Positions 15,129-22,322 of a stretch of 31,277 nucleotides of DNA are shown in pieces. This DNA comes from Oscillospiraceae bacterium (GTDB taxonomy: Bacteria > Bacillota > Clostridia > Oscillospirales > Ruminococcaceae). The stretch covers positions 1 through 31,277 of the forward strand of contig SFFD01000020.1 of NCBI GenBank assembly GCA_004556975.1, written 5' to 3'. Made by a program: the position numbers and the translations under genes. The first letter of the stretch is position 1; each line of letters starts with the position of its first letter. A model generated the notes under the pieces. That model did not search any database and was not told the origin of the DNA. It saw nothing but the letters and a program-made list of their open reading frames with translations.

Positions 15129-16157
15129 TCAGCAGTATTTTTCCATGGATTCGGTAAGGAAGCGAACTTCTTCAAGCTGGTCGCAGGTTACATAGCCCGC
15201 AGGAGCTTTGATAAGGGAAGGCAGACGGTTTACAACGGTGGCGCAGGTATGCTCAACGGTGGCGGGCTTTACAACGTGATATTCAACGTTGGGTTCGCCG
15301 GTAAGCCACCAATCGCACATATCGCCGTCATCGGGTCCGTAAACCTTGCCGATGGTCTCTTCTTCAACGGTGATTCCCTCTTCGGTTTCAATGGTAACGA
15401 CGGCGGACATACCGATGCAGCGGCCGGCTTTGATGGTGGAGCCGAGGGTTTCGCTGTAAACATCGTGGTCAACAATATAAGGAACATGCTTCTGGTCAAT
15501 GGATTTAACGGTGAGGCCGAGTTTGTTGCAGATGGCTTCGCTGGCGTTCCATGCATAGGAAGGCTCGAACTCTTCAGGATGAGCAATTTTTGCTTCAAAT
15601 TCCTCTGCGGAAAGGTCGCAGCCGTGAGCGTTTGCAAGAGCAAGTCCGTATTCGTCTACGTTGTAGCTGTATGCGCCTTTGATTTTCTTAAGGCTGTCGC
15701 AGCCCGCTGCCGCAAGAGCGACCATGTTAATCCAGAAAATATCCTGCATACCGGAACCGGTGATGGTGCAGTTATGTTCTTTTGCAATGGCATCAAGACG
15801 CTCTACCTGCTCTTTTGCGGTGGTGCAGGGATAAATTGCTTCTTCGCAGGTGGTGATTACGTTGATTCCGCGGGATACGCATTTTTCAACATGAGAATAA
15901 ATGTCGCTGATGAAGCTGAACAGAGTTACAATGGCGACGTCAGCTTTGCTTTCGTCAAGAACCTTATCTGCGTCGCTGGAGATGATAACGCCGGTTTTAA
16001 AGCCAAGCTCTGCAAAATCGCCCACATCCATACCTACTACTGCGGGGTTGACATCAATTGCGCCGACAACCTCTGCGCCGTGGTTATAGAGGTATCTCAA
16101 TATGTATTTTGACATTTTGCCGCAGCCATACTGTACAACTCTAACTTTTCTATCCAT
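15129..16157 (-). CDS. NAD(P)-dependent amino-acid dehydrogenase, DapB / 2,4-diaminopentanoate dehydrogenase-like
   Basis: A 342-residue cytoplasmic oxidoreductase with an N-terminal Rossmann fold. The dinucleotide motif QYGCGKMS lies at residues 9-16, and the acidic end of strand two is VVGAIDVNP. The rest resembles the C-terminal domain of dihydrodipicolinate-reductase-like enzymes. The nearest named relative I can suggest is 2,4-diaminopentanoate dehydrogenase of clostridial ornithine fermentation, but none of the other ornithine genes is nearby, so the substrate is open. GGGAGGA lies six bases before the ATG at 16157; an ATG 21 bases upstream is less likely. It is transcribed alone from a MerR-type promoter that overlaps the end of the neighbouring merR gene. 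Confidence 0.8.
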   Translation of the reverse strand: MDRKVRVVQYGCGKMSKYILRYLYNHGAEVVGAIDVNPAVVGMDVGDFAELGFKTGVIISSDADKVLDESKADVAIVTLFSFISDIYSHVEKCVSRGINVITTCEEAIYPCTTAKEQVERLDAIAKEHNCTITGSGMQDIFWINMVALAAAGCDSLKKIKGAYSYNVDEYGLALANAHGCDLSAEEFEAKIAHPEEFEPSYAWNASEAICNKLGLTVKSIDQKHVPYIVDHDVYSETLGSTIKAGRCIGMSAVVTIETEEGITVEEETIGKVYGPDDGDMCDWWLTGEPNVEYHVVKPATVEHTCATVVNRLPSLIKAPAGYVTCDQLEEVRFLTESMEKYC

Positions 16158-16200
16158 AATTATTCCTCCCATAAACAAGTGATTTTTTGTTTGTGAGCAT

Positions 16201-16231
16201 AGTATAAACCCTAATCTTATGTTAGAGTCAA
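16201..16231 (-). promoter_or_regulatory. MerR-type promoter with operator for the dehydrogenase
   Basis: On the minus strand TTGACT (16231-16226) and TATACT (16206-16201) are 19 bases apart, the long spacing typical of MerR-activated promoters. The spacer holds the dyad ACTCTA-N9-TAGGGT (16228-16208). The same half site and spacing occur before the merR gene. The -35 box overlaps the merR stop codon. Confidence 0.75.
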
Positions 16232-17079
16232 GCTTTTTGTGAAAATTTTATCGGAACCTGTAACCGAAGGAACATATTGCGCCGGCTTCCGTCAAAAACA
16301 TTGAATTCCGTAAGTTCCTCACAAATATAATCGCCGCAGATTATGTATCCGTTTTCATTGCAGAAATCAAAAAGCCGTTTGCCGAAATCTATCTCGTCAT
16401 CGTAATCGTCAAGGTAAATGCAGGCGAACATGCCGCTTTCAACCGTGGAAATGTTTCCGGGGTGTTCAAGAATCCTTCTGTCCGAAAAAATAAATATTTT
16501 GTCTGCAATAAAGCGGCCCTCTTCAAAATTTTTCTGCAAAATCGACGTGCCGAGGTTATAGCTGTGCACCTGGGGAATTCCGGCTTTTAAAAGCTCGCGC
16601 CTCAGCGCCATAACCGTTTCTTCATAGCTGTTGCGGTCTTTTTCATAGAAATTTACGGGGCACGGAATTGACCAGATATGGCGCCGGTCGATATATTCCA
16701 GGGCTATTGTGCCGGTAGCGGGCGATTTGCGGTAGCGCTCTATCTGCGAAATGGCGCGTTCAACGGCGTCGTGGCGTTCCTTAAGGCGGCGCATTTGCTC
16801 GTGAAGCTGTTCATTCTTTTGCGCAAGAATCCCCTCAATTACGGCAATATCCTCTTTGCGAAGAACATCGCGTATCTCGCTCAGGCTCATGCCAAGCTCC
16901 TTCATATAAGCGATTATATCAAGCCGCGCCGTCTGCTGAAGGGTGTAGTAGCGGTAGCCGCTCTCCGGGTCAATGTAGGCGGGTTTAAGCAGCCCGTTTT
17001 TGTCATAAAGGCGCAAAGTAGGAATACTTACGCCGTTAATTTCTGCCATTTTTCCTATGGAAAGCAGCTGATCCTTCAT
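16228..17079 (-). CDS. MerR-family regulator with GyrI-like effector domain
   Basis: A 283-residue regulator. Residues 5-75 are the winged helix-turn-helix of MerR proteins (SIGKMAEINGVSIPTLRLYDKNGLL, then SGYRYYTLQQ). Residues 80-118 form the dimerisation coiled coil and residues 125-283 a GyrI-like ligand domain, as in BmrR-type multidrug sensors. No metal-binding cysteines are present at the usual MerR sites, so an organic effector is more likely than a metal. GGAGAG lies close before the ATG. Its own promoter contains a perfect ACTCTA-N9-TAGAGT dyad, and the promoter of the next gene carries nearly the same site, so it probably controls itself and the dehydrogenase. Confidence 0.9.
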   Translation of the reverse strand: MKDQLLSIGKMAEINGVSIPTLRLYDKNGLLKPAYIDPESGYRYYTLQQTARLDIIAYMKELGMSLSEIRDVLRKEDIAVIEGILAQKNEQLHEQMRRLKERHDAVERAISQIERYRKSPATGTIALEYIDRRHIWSIPCPVNFYEKDRNSYEETVMALRRELLKAGIPQVHSYNLGTSILQKNFEEGRFIADKIFIFSDRRILEHPGNISTVESGMFACIYLDDYDDEIDFGKRLFDFCNENGYIICGDYICEELTEFNVFDGSRRNMFLRLQVPIKFSQKA

Positions 17080-17092
17080 AAAATCTCTCCTA

Positions 17093-17141
17093 AAACTCTA
17101 ATCTACATATAGAGTTTAGGGCAAAAATAGGCTTTTGTAAA
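17093..17141 (-). promoter_or_regulatory. merR promoter and operator
   Basis: TTTACA (17141-17136) and TAAACT (17118-17113) are 17 bases apart. AAACTCTA (17093-17100) and TAGAGTTT (17110-17117) form a perfect dyad around nine bases that overlaps the -10 box, as expected for autorepression. Confidence 0.7.
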
Positions 17142-17231
17142 GCTTTTTTCGCGATTTGTTCATAAAAATTTTAAGAAAATCGCGTTTTTTGGCTTATTTA
17201 TCGGTGTTAAGGAGTTTACGAAAGGCGGTGC

Positions 17232-17260
17232 TTGCGCAATTCCGGCGGGTTTGGTATAAT
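17232..17260 (+). promoter_or_regulatory. Promoter of the AraC-family gene
   Basis: TTGCGC (17232-17237), a 17-base spacer and a perfect TATAAT (17255-17260) lie 31 bases before the start codon. Confidence 0.7.
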
Positions 17261-17291
17261 ATTTTTATAAGTTTGCGAAGGAGGCGGCGCC

Positions 17292-18179
17292 ATGATTTTA
17301 TCCGGCAGCAGTTCAACAATAGATTTCAGCAAAATGGAATTCATTCCGGAATGCGACCGCGAATTTCCGGTCACCTGCTATGAATACGACCTTTGCGAAC
17401 GCATTGAGCCGTGGCACTGGCACGACCAGTTTGAAGCGGCGCTTGTGGAGGGCGGCGAAGCCTTCCTCTGCATCGAGGGCTGCGAGTATTCCCTCCGCCC
17501 CGGCGAAGGGTACTTTATAAATTCCAGCGCGCTGCATTCCCTTTCAAACATCAGCGGCAAAAGCTGCCGCGTGCGCTGCGTTGTTTTCACCAAGGAGTTT
17601 GTGGGCGGCTTCGCCGACAGCGTTTTTTGGCGAAAATACCTTTTGCCACTGGTGGAGCGGCGGGATTTTTCCGGCTGCGTTCTGAGTGCGGAAAACGAAT
17701 GGCAGGCAAAAATCCGCCGCTGCATCGAGGAAATATTCGCCCTTTTCAAAAGCGAAGCGGATATGTACGAGCTTGAAGCCAGGGAGCTTGTGACAAAAAT
17801 CGTCGCCCTCGCCGCGGAAAATTCCGCCCATTCCTTCGCCGAAGAACACGCCGAGAACAACTATATCTCAAAAGTAAAGACCATGCTGCTTTACATTTGG
17901 CAAAACTATCAAAGGCAAATCACCCTTTCGGACATCGCGAAGGCGGGCGCCCTAAGCAAAAACGAGTGTATGCTCTGCTTTAACAAAACCGTGGGCACCT
18001 CGCCGATACAGTATCTTAAAAACTACCGCCTTGAAAAGGCGGAGGAGCTTTTGCGGGTCACGAATAAGAAGGTCGGCGAAATTTCGGAGCTTTGCGGCTT
18101 TCAGGACAAAAGCTATTTTACGAAATCTTTTCGTGAAAAATTTGGTAAAGCGCCCCTTGAAGTGCGCAAAAACAAATAA
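17292..18179 (+). CDS. AraC-family transcriptional regulator
   Basis: A 295-residue regulator. The N-terminal 150 residues form a cupin-type sugar-binding domain, with WHWHDQFEAALV near residue 37 and LRPGEGYFINSSALH near residue 65. The C-terminal 100 residues contain two helix-turn-helix motifs (ITLSDIAKAGALSKNECMLCFNK and VGEISELCGFQDKSYFTKSFREKFG), the second matching the AraC signature. AAGGAGG lies eight bases before the ATG. It ends at a strong terminator, and the sugar transporter and dehydrogenase genes start 240 bases later from their own promoter, which carries direct repeats. It most likely regulates them. Confidence 0.92.
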   Translation: MILSGSSSTIDFSKMEFIPECDREFPVTCYEYDLCERIEPWHWHDQFEAALVEGGEAFLCIEGCEYSLRPGEGYFINSSALHSLSNISGKSCRVRCVVFTKEFVGGFADSVFWRKYLLPLVERRDFSGCVLSAENEWQAKIRRCIEEIFALFKSEADMYELEARELVTKIVALAAENSAHSFAEEHAENNYISKVKTMLLYIWQNYQRQITLSDIAKAGALSKNECMLCFNKTVGTSPIQYLKNYRLEKAEELLRVTNKKVGEISELCGFQDKSYFTKSFREKFGKAPLEVRKNK

Positions 18180-18195
18180 AAATTCTCATGCTATG

Positions 18196-18225
18196 GAGCA
18201 GCCCACCGGGCTGCTCATTTTTTAT
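18196..18225 (+). terminator. Terminator of the AraC-family gene
   Basis: GAGCAGCCC pairs perfectly with GGGCTGCTC around ACC and is followed by a T run. Confidence 0.9.
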
Positions 18226-18240
18226 ATATAAAGAACCGTG

Positions 18241-18302
18241 TGATTTTATAATACAATATCCTTGAAACCATCACAGTTTTGCAAAGCTAACAGTGATTTT
18301 AT
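18241..18302 (+). promoter_or_regulatory. Candidate AraC-type operator repeats
   Basis: TGATTTTAT occurs at 18241 and again at 18294, 53 bases apart, close to five helical turns and in the same orientation. ATCAC and GTGAT (about 18270 and 18293) also form an inverted pair. The repeats lie just upstream of the transporter promoter. AraC regulators usually bind direct repeats; the assignment is inferred. Confidence 0.4.
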
Positions 18303-18327
18303 CGTAAAAATATTGTGACTATGTCTA

Positions 18328-18356
18328 TTGTTAAAAGCTAAACGCAGGACTATACT
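18328..18356 (+). promoter_or_regulatory. Promoter of the sugar transporter and SDR genes
   Basis: TTGTTA (18328-18333), a 17-base spacer and TATACT (18351-18356), 65 bases before the transporter ATG. Confidence 0.65.
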
Positions 18357-18420
18357 TAACAGCGTTAATGGTTGTCATGACATTTTGTTTTCGCACTTTG
18401 ATTTTTAGAGGAGGATGCGT

Positions 18421-19293
18421 ATGGAATTCTTTGTTGGACTTCTTCCTGCGTTTTTCTGGGGATTCACCCCCGTTCTTGTAAGCAAGCTTGGCGGCAAGCC
18501 TATTAACCAGCAGCTTGGCACTTCCTTCGGCTGCGGCATACTTGCAATCATCGTACTTATCATCTTTAAGCCCGCCGTAACCGTCGGACTTGCCATCGGC
18601 TGCCTTATCTCGGGACTTGCGTGGTCCGTCGGCCAGCTTTGCCAGTTCACTTCCTACTCCATTCTAGGTACTTCAAAGGCATTTGCCCTTTCCATAAGTA
18701 TTGAAATGGTGCTCAACGCCATAGTCGGCGTTCTGGTTTTCCACGAGTGGACCACCACAAACCAAATCATACTTGGCCTTTCCGCCATCGCCTGCGTAAT
18801 CATCGGCGGCAACCTTACCGCCTACACCTCCAACAAATCCGGCGCAAGCAAGGCGACCCTTAAAAAAGGCCTTATCACCCTGACCATCGGCGCGTGCGGC
18901 TTCTGCATATGGAACTACGCGCTTCGCGTAGTAAACGCCGACGGCCTTACCGCGGTGTTCCCCCAGGCGGTTGGCATGGTGCTCGGTTCCCTCATTCTCA
19001 GCCTTTTTGTTGGAAAAGACGTGAAGAAATTCGGCAGCGACACCGCAAAGCAGATGATTCCCGGCATTATCTATGCCGCGGCGAACTTCTCCCTCATTTT
19101 CTCGAACCAGCTCAACGGCGTTGCTGTCGGCTATACCATGGCGCAGCTCTGCCTTGTAATCGAAACCCTGCTTGGCTTTGCAATTCTTAAAGAGCACAAG
19201 CAAAAGACCCGCTCCGAACTGGTTCATTCCATTCTCGGCGCAGCGTTCATTACCGCGGGCTGCATTATGGTCGGCCTTGTCGGTTCTGTATAA
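18421..19293 (+). CDS. GRP/GlcU-family sugar transporter
   Basis: A 290-residue membrane protein with about ten helices in two homologous halves, of the GRP (GlcU/RbsU) branch of the drug/metabolite transporter superfamily, which takes up glucose, ribose or related sugars by proton symport. The opening MEFFVGLLPAFFWGFTPVLVSK and the LAWSVGQLCQFTSYSILGTSKAFALSIS segment are characteristic. The frame could open six bases earlier, but that ATG touches the AGGAGG site; the ATG at 18421 has proper spacing. An SDR dehydrogenase follows after 29 bases, so the pair probably takes up and oxidises or reduces one sugar. AraC control is likely. Confidence 0.88.
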   Translation: MEFFVGLLPAFFWGFTPVLVSKLGGKPINQQLGTSFGCGILAIIVLIIFKPAVTVGLAIGCLISGLAWSVGQLCQFTSYSILGTSKAFALSISIEMVLNAIVGVLVFHEWTTTNQIILGLSAIACVIIGGNLTAYTSNKSGASKATLKKGLITLTIGACGFCIWNYALRVVNADGLTAVFPQAVGMVLGSLILSLFVGKDVKKFGSDTAKQMIPGIIYAAANFSLIFSNQLNGVAVGYTMAQLCLVIETLLGFAILKEHKQKTRSELVHSILGAAFITAGCIMVGLVGSV

Positions 19294-19322
19294 ACAAATT
19301 TTATTAAACGGAGGATATTAAA

Positions 19323-20081
19323 ATGGATAGAGTTAAAGGAAAAGTAGCAATAGTCACCGGTTCCGGCAGCGGACTTGGCAGAGCGGAAGCCGTTCTTTTC
19401 GCAAAAGAGGGCGCTAAAGTCGCCGTTACCGACATCAACGACGCAAACGGCATGGAAACCGTTGAAATGATAAGAGCCGAAGGCGGCGAAGCCGAATACT
19501 GGCACCTCGACGCTTCCAAAGAAAAAGAATGTGCAGACGTTCTTGCACAGGTCGTTGAAAAATTCGGCAAGCTCGACATCCTTGTAAACAACGCGGGCAT
19601 CACCGGTCCGGACGTTCCCACCGAAGAAGTTGAAGAAGCCGACTGGGACAGAATGTTCGCCATCAATGTAAAGAGCGTTCTCTTTATGACCAAGCACGCA
19701 ATCAAATACCTTCGTGAAAGCGGCAAAGGCGCTATCGTCAACACCTCCTCCCTTTCCGGCATCGTCGGCGACACCGAGCTTACTCCCTATCACGCAACCA
19801 AGGGCACCATTGTTATCATGACCCAGAAGGACGCCATCCAGTATGCTCCCGACCACATCCGCGTAAACTGCGTATGCCCCGGCACCGTTATGACTCCCCT
19901 TGTCAAAGGTCTGCTTGAGGACGACCCCCACTACCTCGACAACGACATCAAGCGTTATCCTATCGGCTACTTCGGCGAGCCGAACGACGTTGCCTACGGC
20001 GTTCTGTTCCTTGCATCCGACGAAGGCCGCTTCGTCACCGGCACCAAGCTTGTTATCGACGGCGGTTACAGCGCACAGTAA
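19323..20081 (+). CDS. SDR-family NAD-dependent sugar dehydrogenase
   Basis: A 252-residue classical short-chain dehydrogenase/reductase. The cofactor motif TGSGSGLG lies at residues 12-19, and D37 after strand two predicts NAD rather than NADP. NNAG is near residue 90. The catalytic set is S143, Y156 and K160 (YHATK), and the C-terminal GTKLVIDGGYSAQ is family-typical. It resembles glucose 1-dehydrogenase or gluconate 5-dehydrogenase-like enzymes, but SDR sequence alone cannot fix the substrate. GGAGG lies nine bases before the ATG. It follows the sugar transporter in the same transcript and ends before a GTGCTC-type hairpin pair. Confidence 0.92.
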   Translation: MDRVKGKVAIVTGSGSGLGRAEAVLFAKEGAKVAVTDINDANGMETVEMIRAEGGEAEYWHLDASKEKECADVLAQVVEKFGKLDILVNNAGITGPDVPTEEVEEADWDRMFAINVKSVLFMTKHAIKYLRESGKGAIVNTSSLSGIVGDTELTPYHATKGTIVIMTQKDAIQYAPDHIRVNCVCPGTVMTPLVKGLLEDDPHYLDNDIKRYPIGYFGEPNDVAYGVLFLASDEGRFVTGTKLVIDGGYSAQ

Positions 20082-20089
20082 AGCCTCTC

Positions 20090-20105
20090 GTGCTCATTTG
20101 AGCAC
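20090..20105. repeat. Short GTGCTC palindrome after the SDR gene
   Basis: GTGCTC and GAGCAC enclose ATTT. It is eight bases after the stop and has no clear T tract. Confidence 0.55.
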
Positions 20106-20129
20106 CGTTCTTTCTGCACTAAAACATAG

Positions 20130-20168
20130 ACAAAAGCTCCGTGCTCGTTTTGAGCACGGAGCTTTTGT
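20130..20168. terminator. Terminator of the transporter-SDR unit
   Basis: ACAAAAGCTCCGTGCTC pairs perfectly with GAGCACGGAGCTTTTGT around GTTTT. The stem is 17 bases with A and T tracts built into its base. The upper arm is again GTGCTC/GAGCAC. Confidence 0.85.
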
Positions 20169-20180
20169 GTAAACAAACAC

Positions 20181-20209
20181 TTGCCAATGGCTGTGACAGG
20201 TGCTATAAT
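20181..20209 (+). promoter_or_regulatory. queT promoter
   Basis: TTGCCA (20181-20186), a 17-base spacer and a perfect TATAAT (20204-20209). The expected start is at about 20216, just before the riboswitch-like stem. Confidence 0.8.
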
Positions 20210-20217
20210 AGCTTTTT

Positions 20218-20260
20218 GTGAGTTTGAAGCCTTCCTCACGTAAAACAAAACCAGAGGAGA
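20218..20260 (+). promoter_or_regulatory. Candidate preQ1-I riboswitch controlling queT
   Basis: GTGAG (20218-20222) pairs with CTCAC (20235-20239), leaving a 12-base loop. An A-rich tail, GTAAAACAAAACC, then runs straight into the ribosome site AGAGGAG. Small size, P1 stem, A-rich tail and location before a QueT gene all fit the small H-type pseudoknot of preQ1-I riboswitches; the tail closely resembles that of the known Thermoanaerobacter example. TTCCTC in the loop region could pair with GAGGAG and hide the ribosome site. The conserved loop bases have not been verified by a covariance model. Confidence 0.5.
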
Positions 20261-20270
20261 AATGTTAATT

Positions 20271-20759
20271 ATGTCTATCAAAAACAAAGGTACCGTATTT
20301 ATCACCAGAGCGGCGGCGGTTGCTGCGCTTTATGTTGTGCTTACATGGCTCTCGAAGATTTTCGGGCTTGACAGCGGAGTTATACAGTTCCGCATTTCCG
20401 AAATGCTGTGCGTGCTGCCGCTGTTTACCCCCGCGGCAGTTCCGGGACTGTTTGTGGGCTGTGCAATTTACAATCTGATTGCAGGCAACGCCGTTTGGGA
20501 TGTTGTTTTCGGAAGCCTTGCAACCCTTCTTGGCGCATGGGGCGCATACGCCCTGCGCAATAAAAGCGTTTACCTTGCGCCGCTGCCCACCATTGTGGCG
20601 AACATGGTTATTATTCCGCCGGTGCTGCGCTATGCCTACGGCGCTGAGGGTACGCTGCCGTTTTTTGCGCTTACCGTCGGCGCGGGCGAGCTTGTATGCG
20701 CCGGCATTCTGGGCGTTATACTGGCGAAAACGCTGAAAAAATATAAGCTGAACTTTTGA
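20271..20759 (+). CDS. queT: QueT-family queuosine-precursor transporter, ECF substrate-binding subunit
   Basis: A 162-residue membrane protein of the QueT family, the S component of an energy-coupling-factor transporter that brings in a queuosine precursor such as preQ1. The motif FRISEMLCVLPLFTPAAVPGLFVGC near residue 40 and IYNLIAGNAVWDVVFGSLATLLGA are typical, with about five to six helices. The shared ECF ATPases and T subunit are expected elsewhere in the genome. An ATG at 20262 is only two bases from GAGGAG, so the ATG at 20271 is preferred. The upstream leader looks like a preQ1 riboswitch. A tandem hairpin region follows. Confidence 0.9.
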   Translation: MSIKNKGTVFITRAAAVAALYVVLTWLSKIFGLDSGVIQFRISEMLCVLPLFTPAAVPGLFVGCAIYNLIAGNAVWDVVFGSLATLLGAWGAYALRNKSVYLAPLPTIVANMVIIPPVLRYAYGAEGTLPFFALTVGAGELVCAGILGVILAKTLKKYKLNF

Positions 20760-20801
20760 GCACGGCTTTGAGCACCAATTAAGGCTCCGTGCTCAGAGTC
20801 A

Positions 20802-20838
20802 AACAAGCCCCGTGCTCAAAATGAGCACGGGGCTTGTT
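20802..20838. terminator. Strong hairpin between queT and the DUF1003 gene
   Basis: AACAAGCCCCGTGCTCA pairs perfectly with TGAGCACGGGGCTTGTT around AAA. The stem is 17 bases. It lies 43 bases after queT and carries the GTGCTC/GAGCAC arm. An earlier, looser pair GAGCACGG/CCGTGCTC surrounds 20758-20795. Confidence 0.75.
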
Positions 20839-20848
20839 CGCAAAAAAT

Positions 20849-20878
20849 CCGGTGCTCAAAACGGGCACCGGCTCTTTT
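20849..20878. terminator. Bidirectional terminator at the end of the DUF1003 gene
   Basis: CCGGTGC pairs with GCACCGG and is followed by CTCTTTTT on the plus strand and by ATTTTTT on the minus strand, so it serves both queT and the convergent DUF1003 gene. Confidence 0.8.
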
Positions 20879-20881
20879 TGC

Positions 20882-21430
20882 TTATTTTTCGTCAGCTCCG
20901 TCCTCCGGCGCAGCGGTGCTTTTATCCGGCGCGGCGGCGACTTCCCCTCTGTGCAGTTCTTTTTCAATCGCTTTTTGCTTTACAAGAATTGCGGTGACTT
21001 TGTCGTAAATATCCTCTATCATAATTTCCGTTTTCAGATTGACCCTGTAATCATTTTCCGCGCGGCGGCGATCTTTTTCCTCCTGGCGGTTCTGGCTCAT
21101 CATAATAAGTGGTGCCTGGATTGCCGCAACGCATGAAAGCACAAGATTAAGCAATATAAAAGGATACGGGTCGAACGCTTTTGCCGCAAGGATAATATTT
21201 ATCACCATCCACGCCGCGAGCACGCCCACAAAGGAAAAAATAAACGCCCAGCTTCCGGCGAACTTTGCTATGGCGTCCGCCGCCTTCTGCCCAAAGGTGT
21301 ATTTTTCCCTGTCCTTTGACGGATTTACGGAAATTTTGCTTCCCGCAAGAAGTTTAAGTACTTCTTCATCCGACAGATCGCGCTGAATGTCTTCAATAAC
21401 TTCTTTAAGCAGTTTTCTGTTTTCCTTCAT
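20882..21430 (-). CDS. DUF1003 membrane protein
   Basis: A 182-residue protein of the DUF1003 family. Two membrane helices (FAGSWAFIFSFVGVLAAWMVINI and PYPFILLNLVLSCVAAIQAPLIMM) are joined by a short loop with FDPYPF. They are followed by the family hallmark MSQNRQEEKDRRRAENDYRV and a charged C-terminal helix. The Ala/Pro/Asp-rich tail is probably disordered. The function of the family is not known; a link to ion transport has been suggested elsewhere but is not visible here. It is transcribed convergently to queT and shares its terminator. The DUF3267 gene lies 49 bases upstream on the same strand. Confidence 0.9.
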   Translation of the reverse strand: MKENRKLLKEVIEDIQRDLSDEEVLKLLAGSKISVNPSKDREKYTFGQKAADAIAKFAGSWAFIFSFVGVLAAWMVINIILAAKAFDPYPFILLNLVLSCVAAIQAPLIMMSQNRQEEKDRRRAENDYRVNLKTEIMIEDIYDKVTAILVKQKAIEKELHRGEVAAAPDKSTAAPEDGADEK

Positions 21431-21479
21431 AATAATTTTTACCTTTCTTTAAAAATAAATATACAATAAACAGCCACCC

Positions 21480-22109
21480 TTATTTTTCAAATACGACAAC
21501 GCCGCATTCATATGGGTGGTCATAGTACAGCGTATCTTTTCCTTTCGAGCGGTGCAGCAGTATTTTAAGTACTATAATAAAGTCCCCTCCGCCGCCGAGA
21601 ATCAAAAATTCCGAAACAATAAGCCAAAACAGGCTGTAAAAAAAACAGGATACTGCCGTAAGACCAAAGCCCAATATCAGCGTGGGCATAAGTCCGCCGA
21701 GAATATACTGCCACCGTTTCAAAGGCTCTGAGCACGTGCAATAAGGGGTAAGCACAGACCATATTACACCGAAATCAATTGACCTGAAACGGCTTTTTGC
21801 AAAGCAGCCCCATGTAAAGCCGTGAATAAGCTCGTGAAGCACAATAAGTGCTATGGCAACGGGAAAGAGCACAAGGCTTTCCGCAATTGTAAAAGAAACC
21901 GTTGCCTCTGAAACAGTAAAACAGAACGCCAGCAGCGCCAGCGCCATAAACGGCGCCATTATCACAATTGCAATAAAATTCGCAGCAACCACTCCTACTG
22001 TCAAATCCGTTTTGACATAGCCCTCCGACGCCATTTTTTCGCAAAGTATATCAAATTTTTCTTTTCGTTGCTGTTCCTTTTCTGTAAGCTTTCTTTCTTT
22101 GTTTTTCAT
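21480..22109 (-). CDS. DUF3267 family putative zinc metallopeptidase
   Basis: A 209-residue membrane protein of the DUF3267 (putative zincin peptidase) family. A basic N-terminal helix is followed by a membrane pair (ANFIAIVIMAPFMALALLAFCF). HELIHGF, with the HExxH zinc site at residues 92-96, sits inside the next helix, two more helices follow and the conserved GGGGDFIIVLKILLHRSKGKD segment lies near the C-terminus. This arrangement resembles intramembrane metalloproteases of the site-2 type. The frame could open at a GTG at 22118, but that codon is part of the AGGTGA ribosome site; the ATG at 22109 is five bases after it. The substrate is unknown. Confidence 0.88.
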   Translation of the reverse strand: MKNKERKLTEKEQQRKEKFDILCEKMASEGYVKTDLTVGVVAANFIAIVIMAPFMALALLAFCFTVSEATVSFTIAESLVLFPVAIALIVLHELIHGFTWGCFAKSRFRSIDFGVIWSVLTPYCTCSEPLKRWQYILGGLMPTLILGFGLTAVSCFFYSLFWLIVSEFLILGGGGDFIIVLKILLHRSKGKDTLYYDHPYECGVVVFEK

Positions 22110-22288
22110 ACTTTTCACCTGTTTTGTTTCTTAATTACCGGGTTGTTTATAAGTATTTGCCCTTGTGCTTCATTTTACGGACCTGAATCTTTAAATCGGC
22201 CCGTGTCAATTATACCAAAAAATATTGCCGCATTCAACATATGTGAAAATAGAAAAACAACCGCGTATTGCAATAGTAAAATAAAGAT

Positions 22289-22322
22289 AGACACATGGAA
22301 AGCCTCCATGTATCTGCCTTTT
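22289..22322 (+). terminator. Hairpin with T tract in the intergenic region
   Basis: AGACACATGGA pairs with TCCATGTATCT (one wobble) around AAGCC and is followed by GCCTTTTTC. No plus-strand gene precedes it, so it may belong to an unannotated transcript or to the insertion-sequence remnants to its right. The 170 bases before it hold no gene that I can see. Confidence 0.55.

Noticed and set aside
14886..16112. Long plus-strand open frame of 408 codons
   Set aside because: It is antisense to the dehydrogenase gene and runs through two terminator hairpins; its composition reflects the opposite strand.
20758..20878. Possible CRISPR array because of repeated GTGCTC words
   Set aside because: Repeats are short inverted arms of separate hairpins, not direct repeats with uniform spacers.
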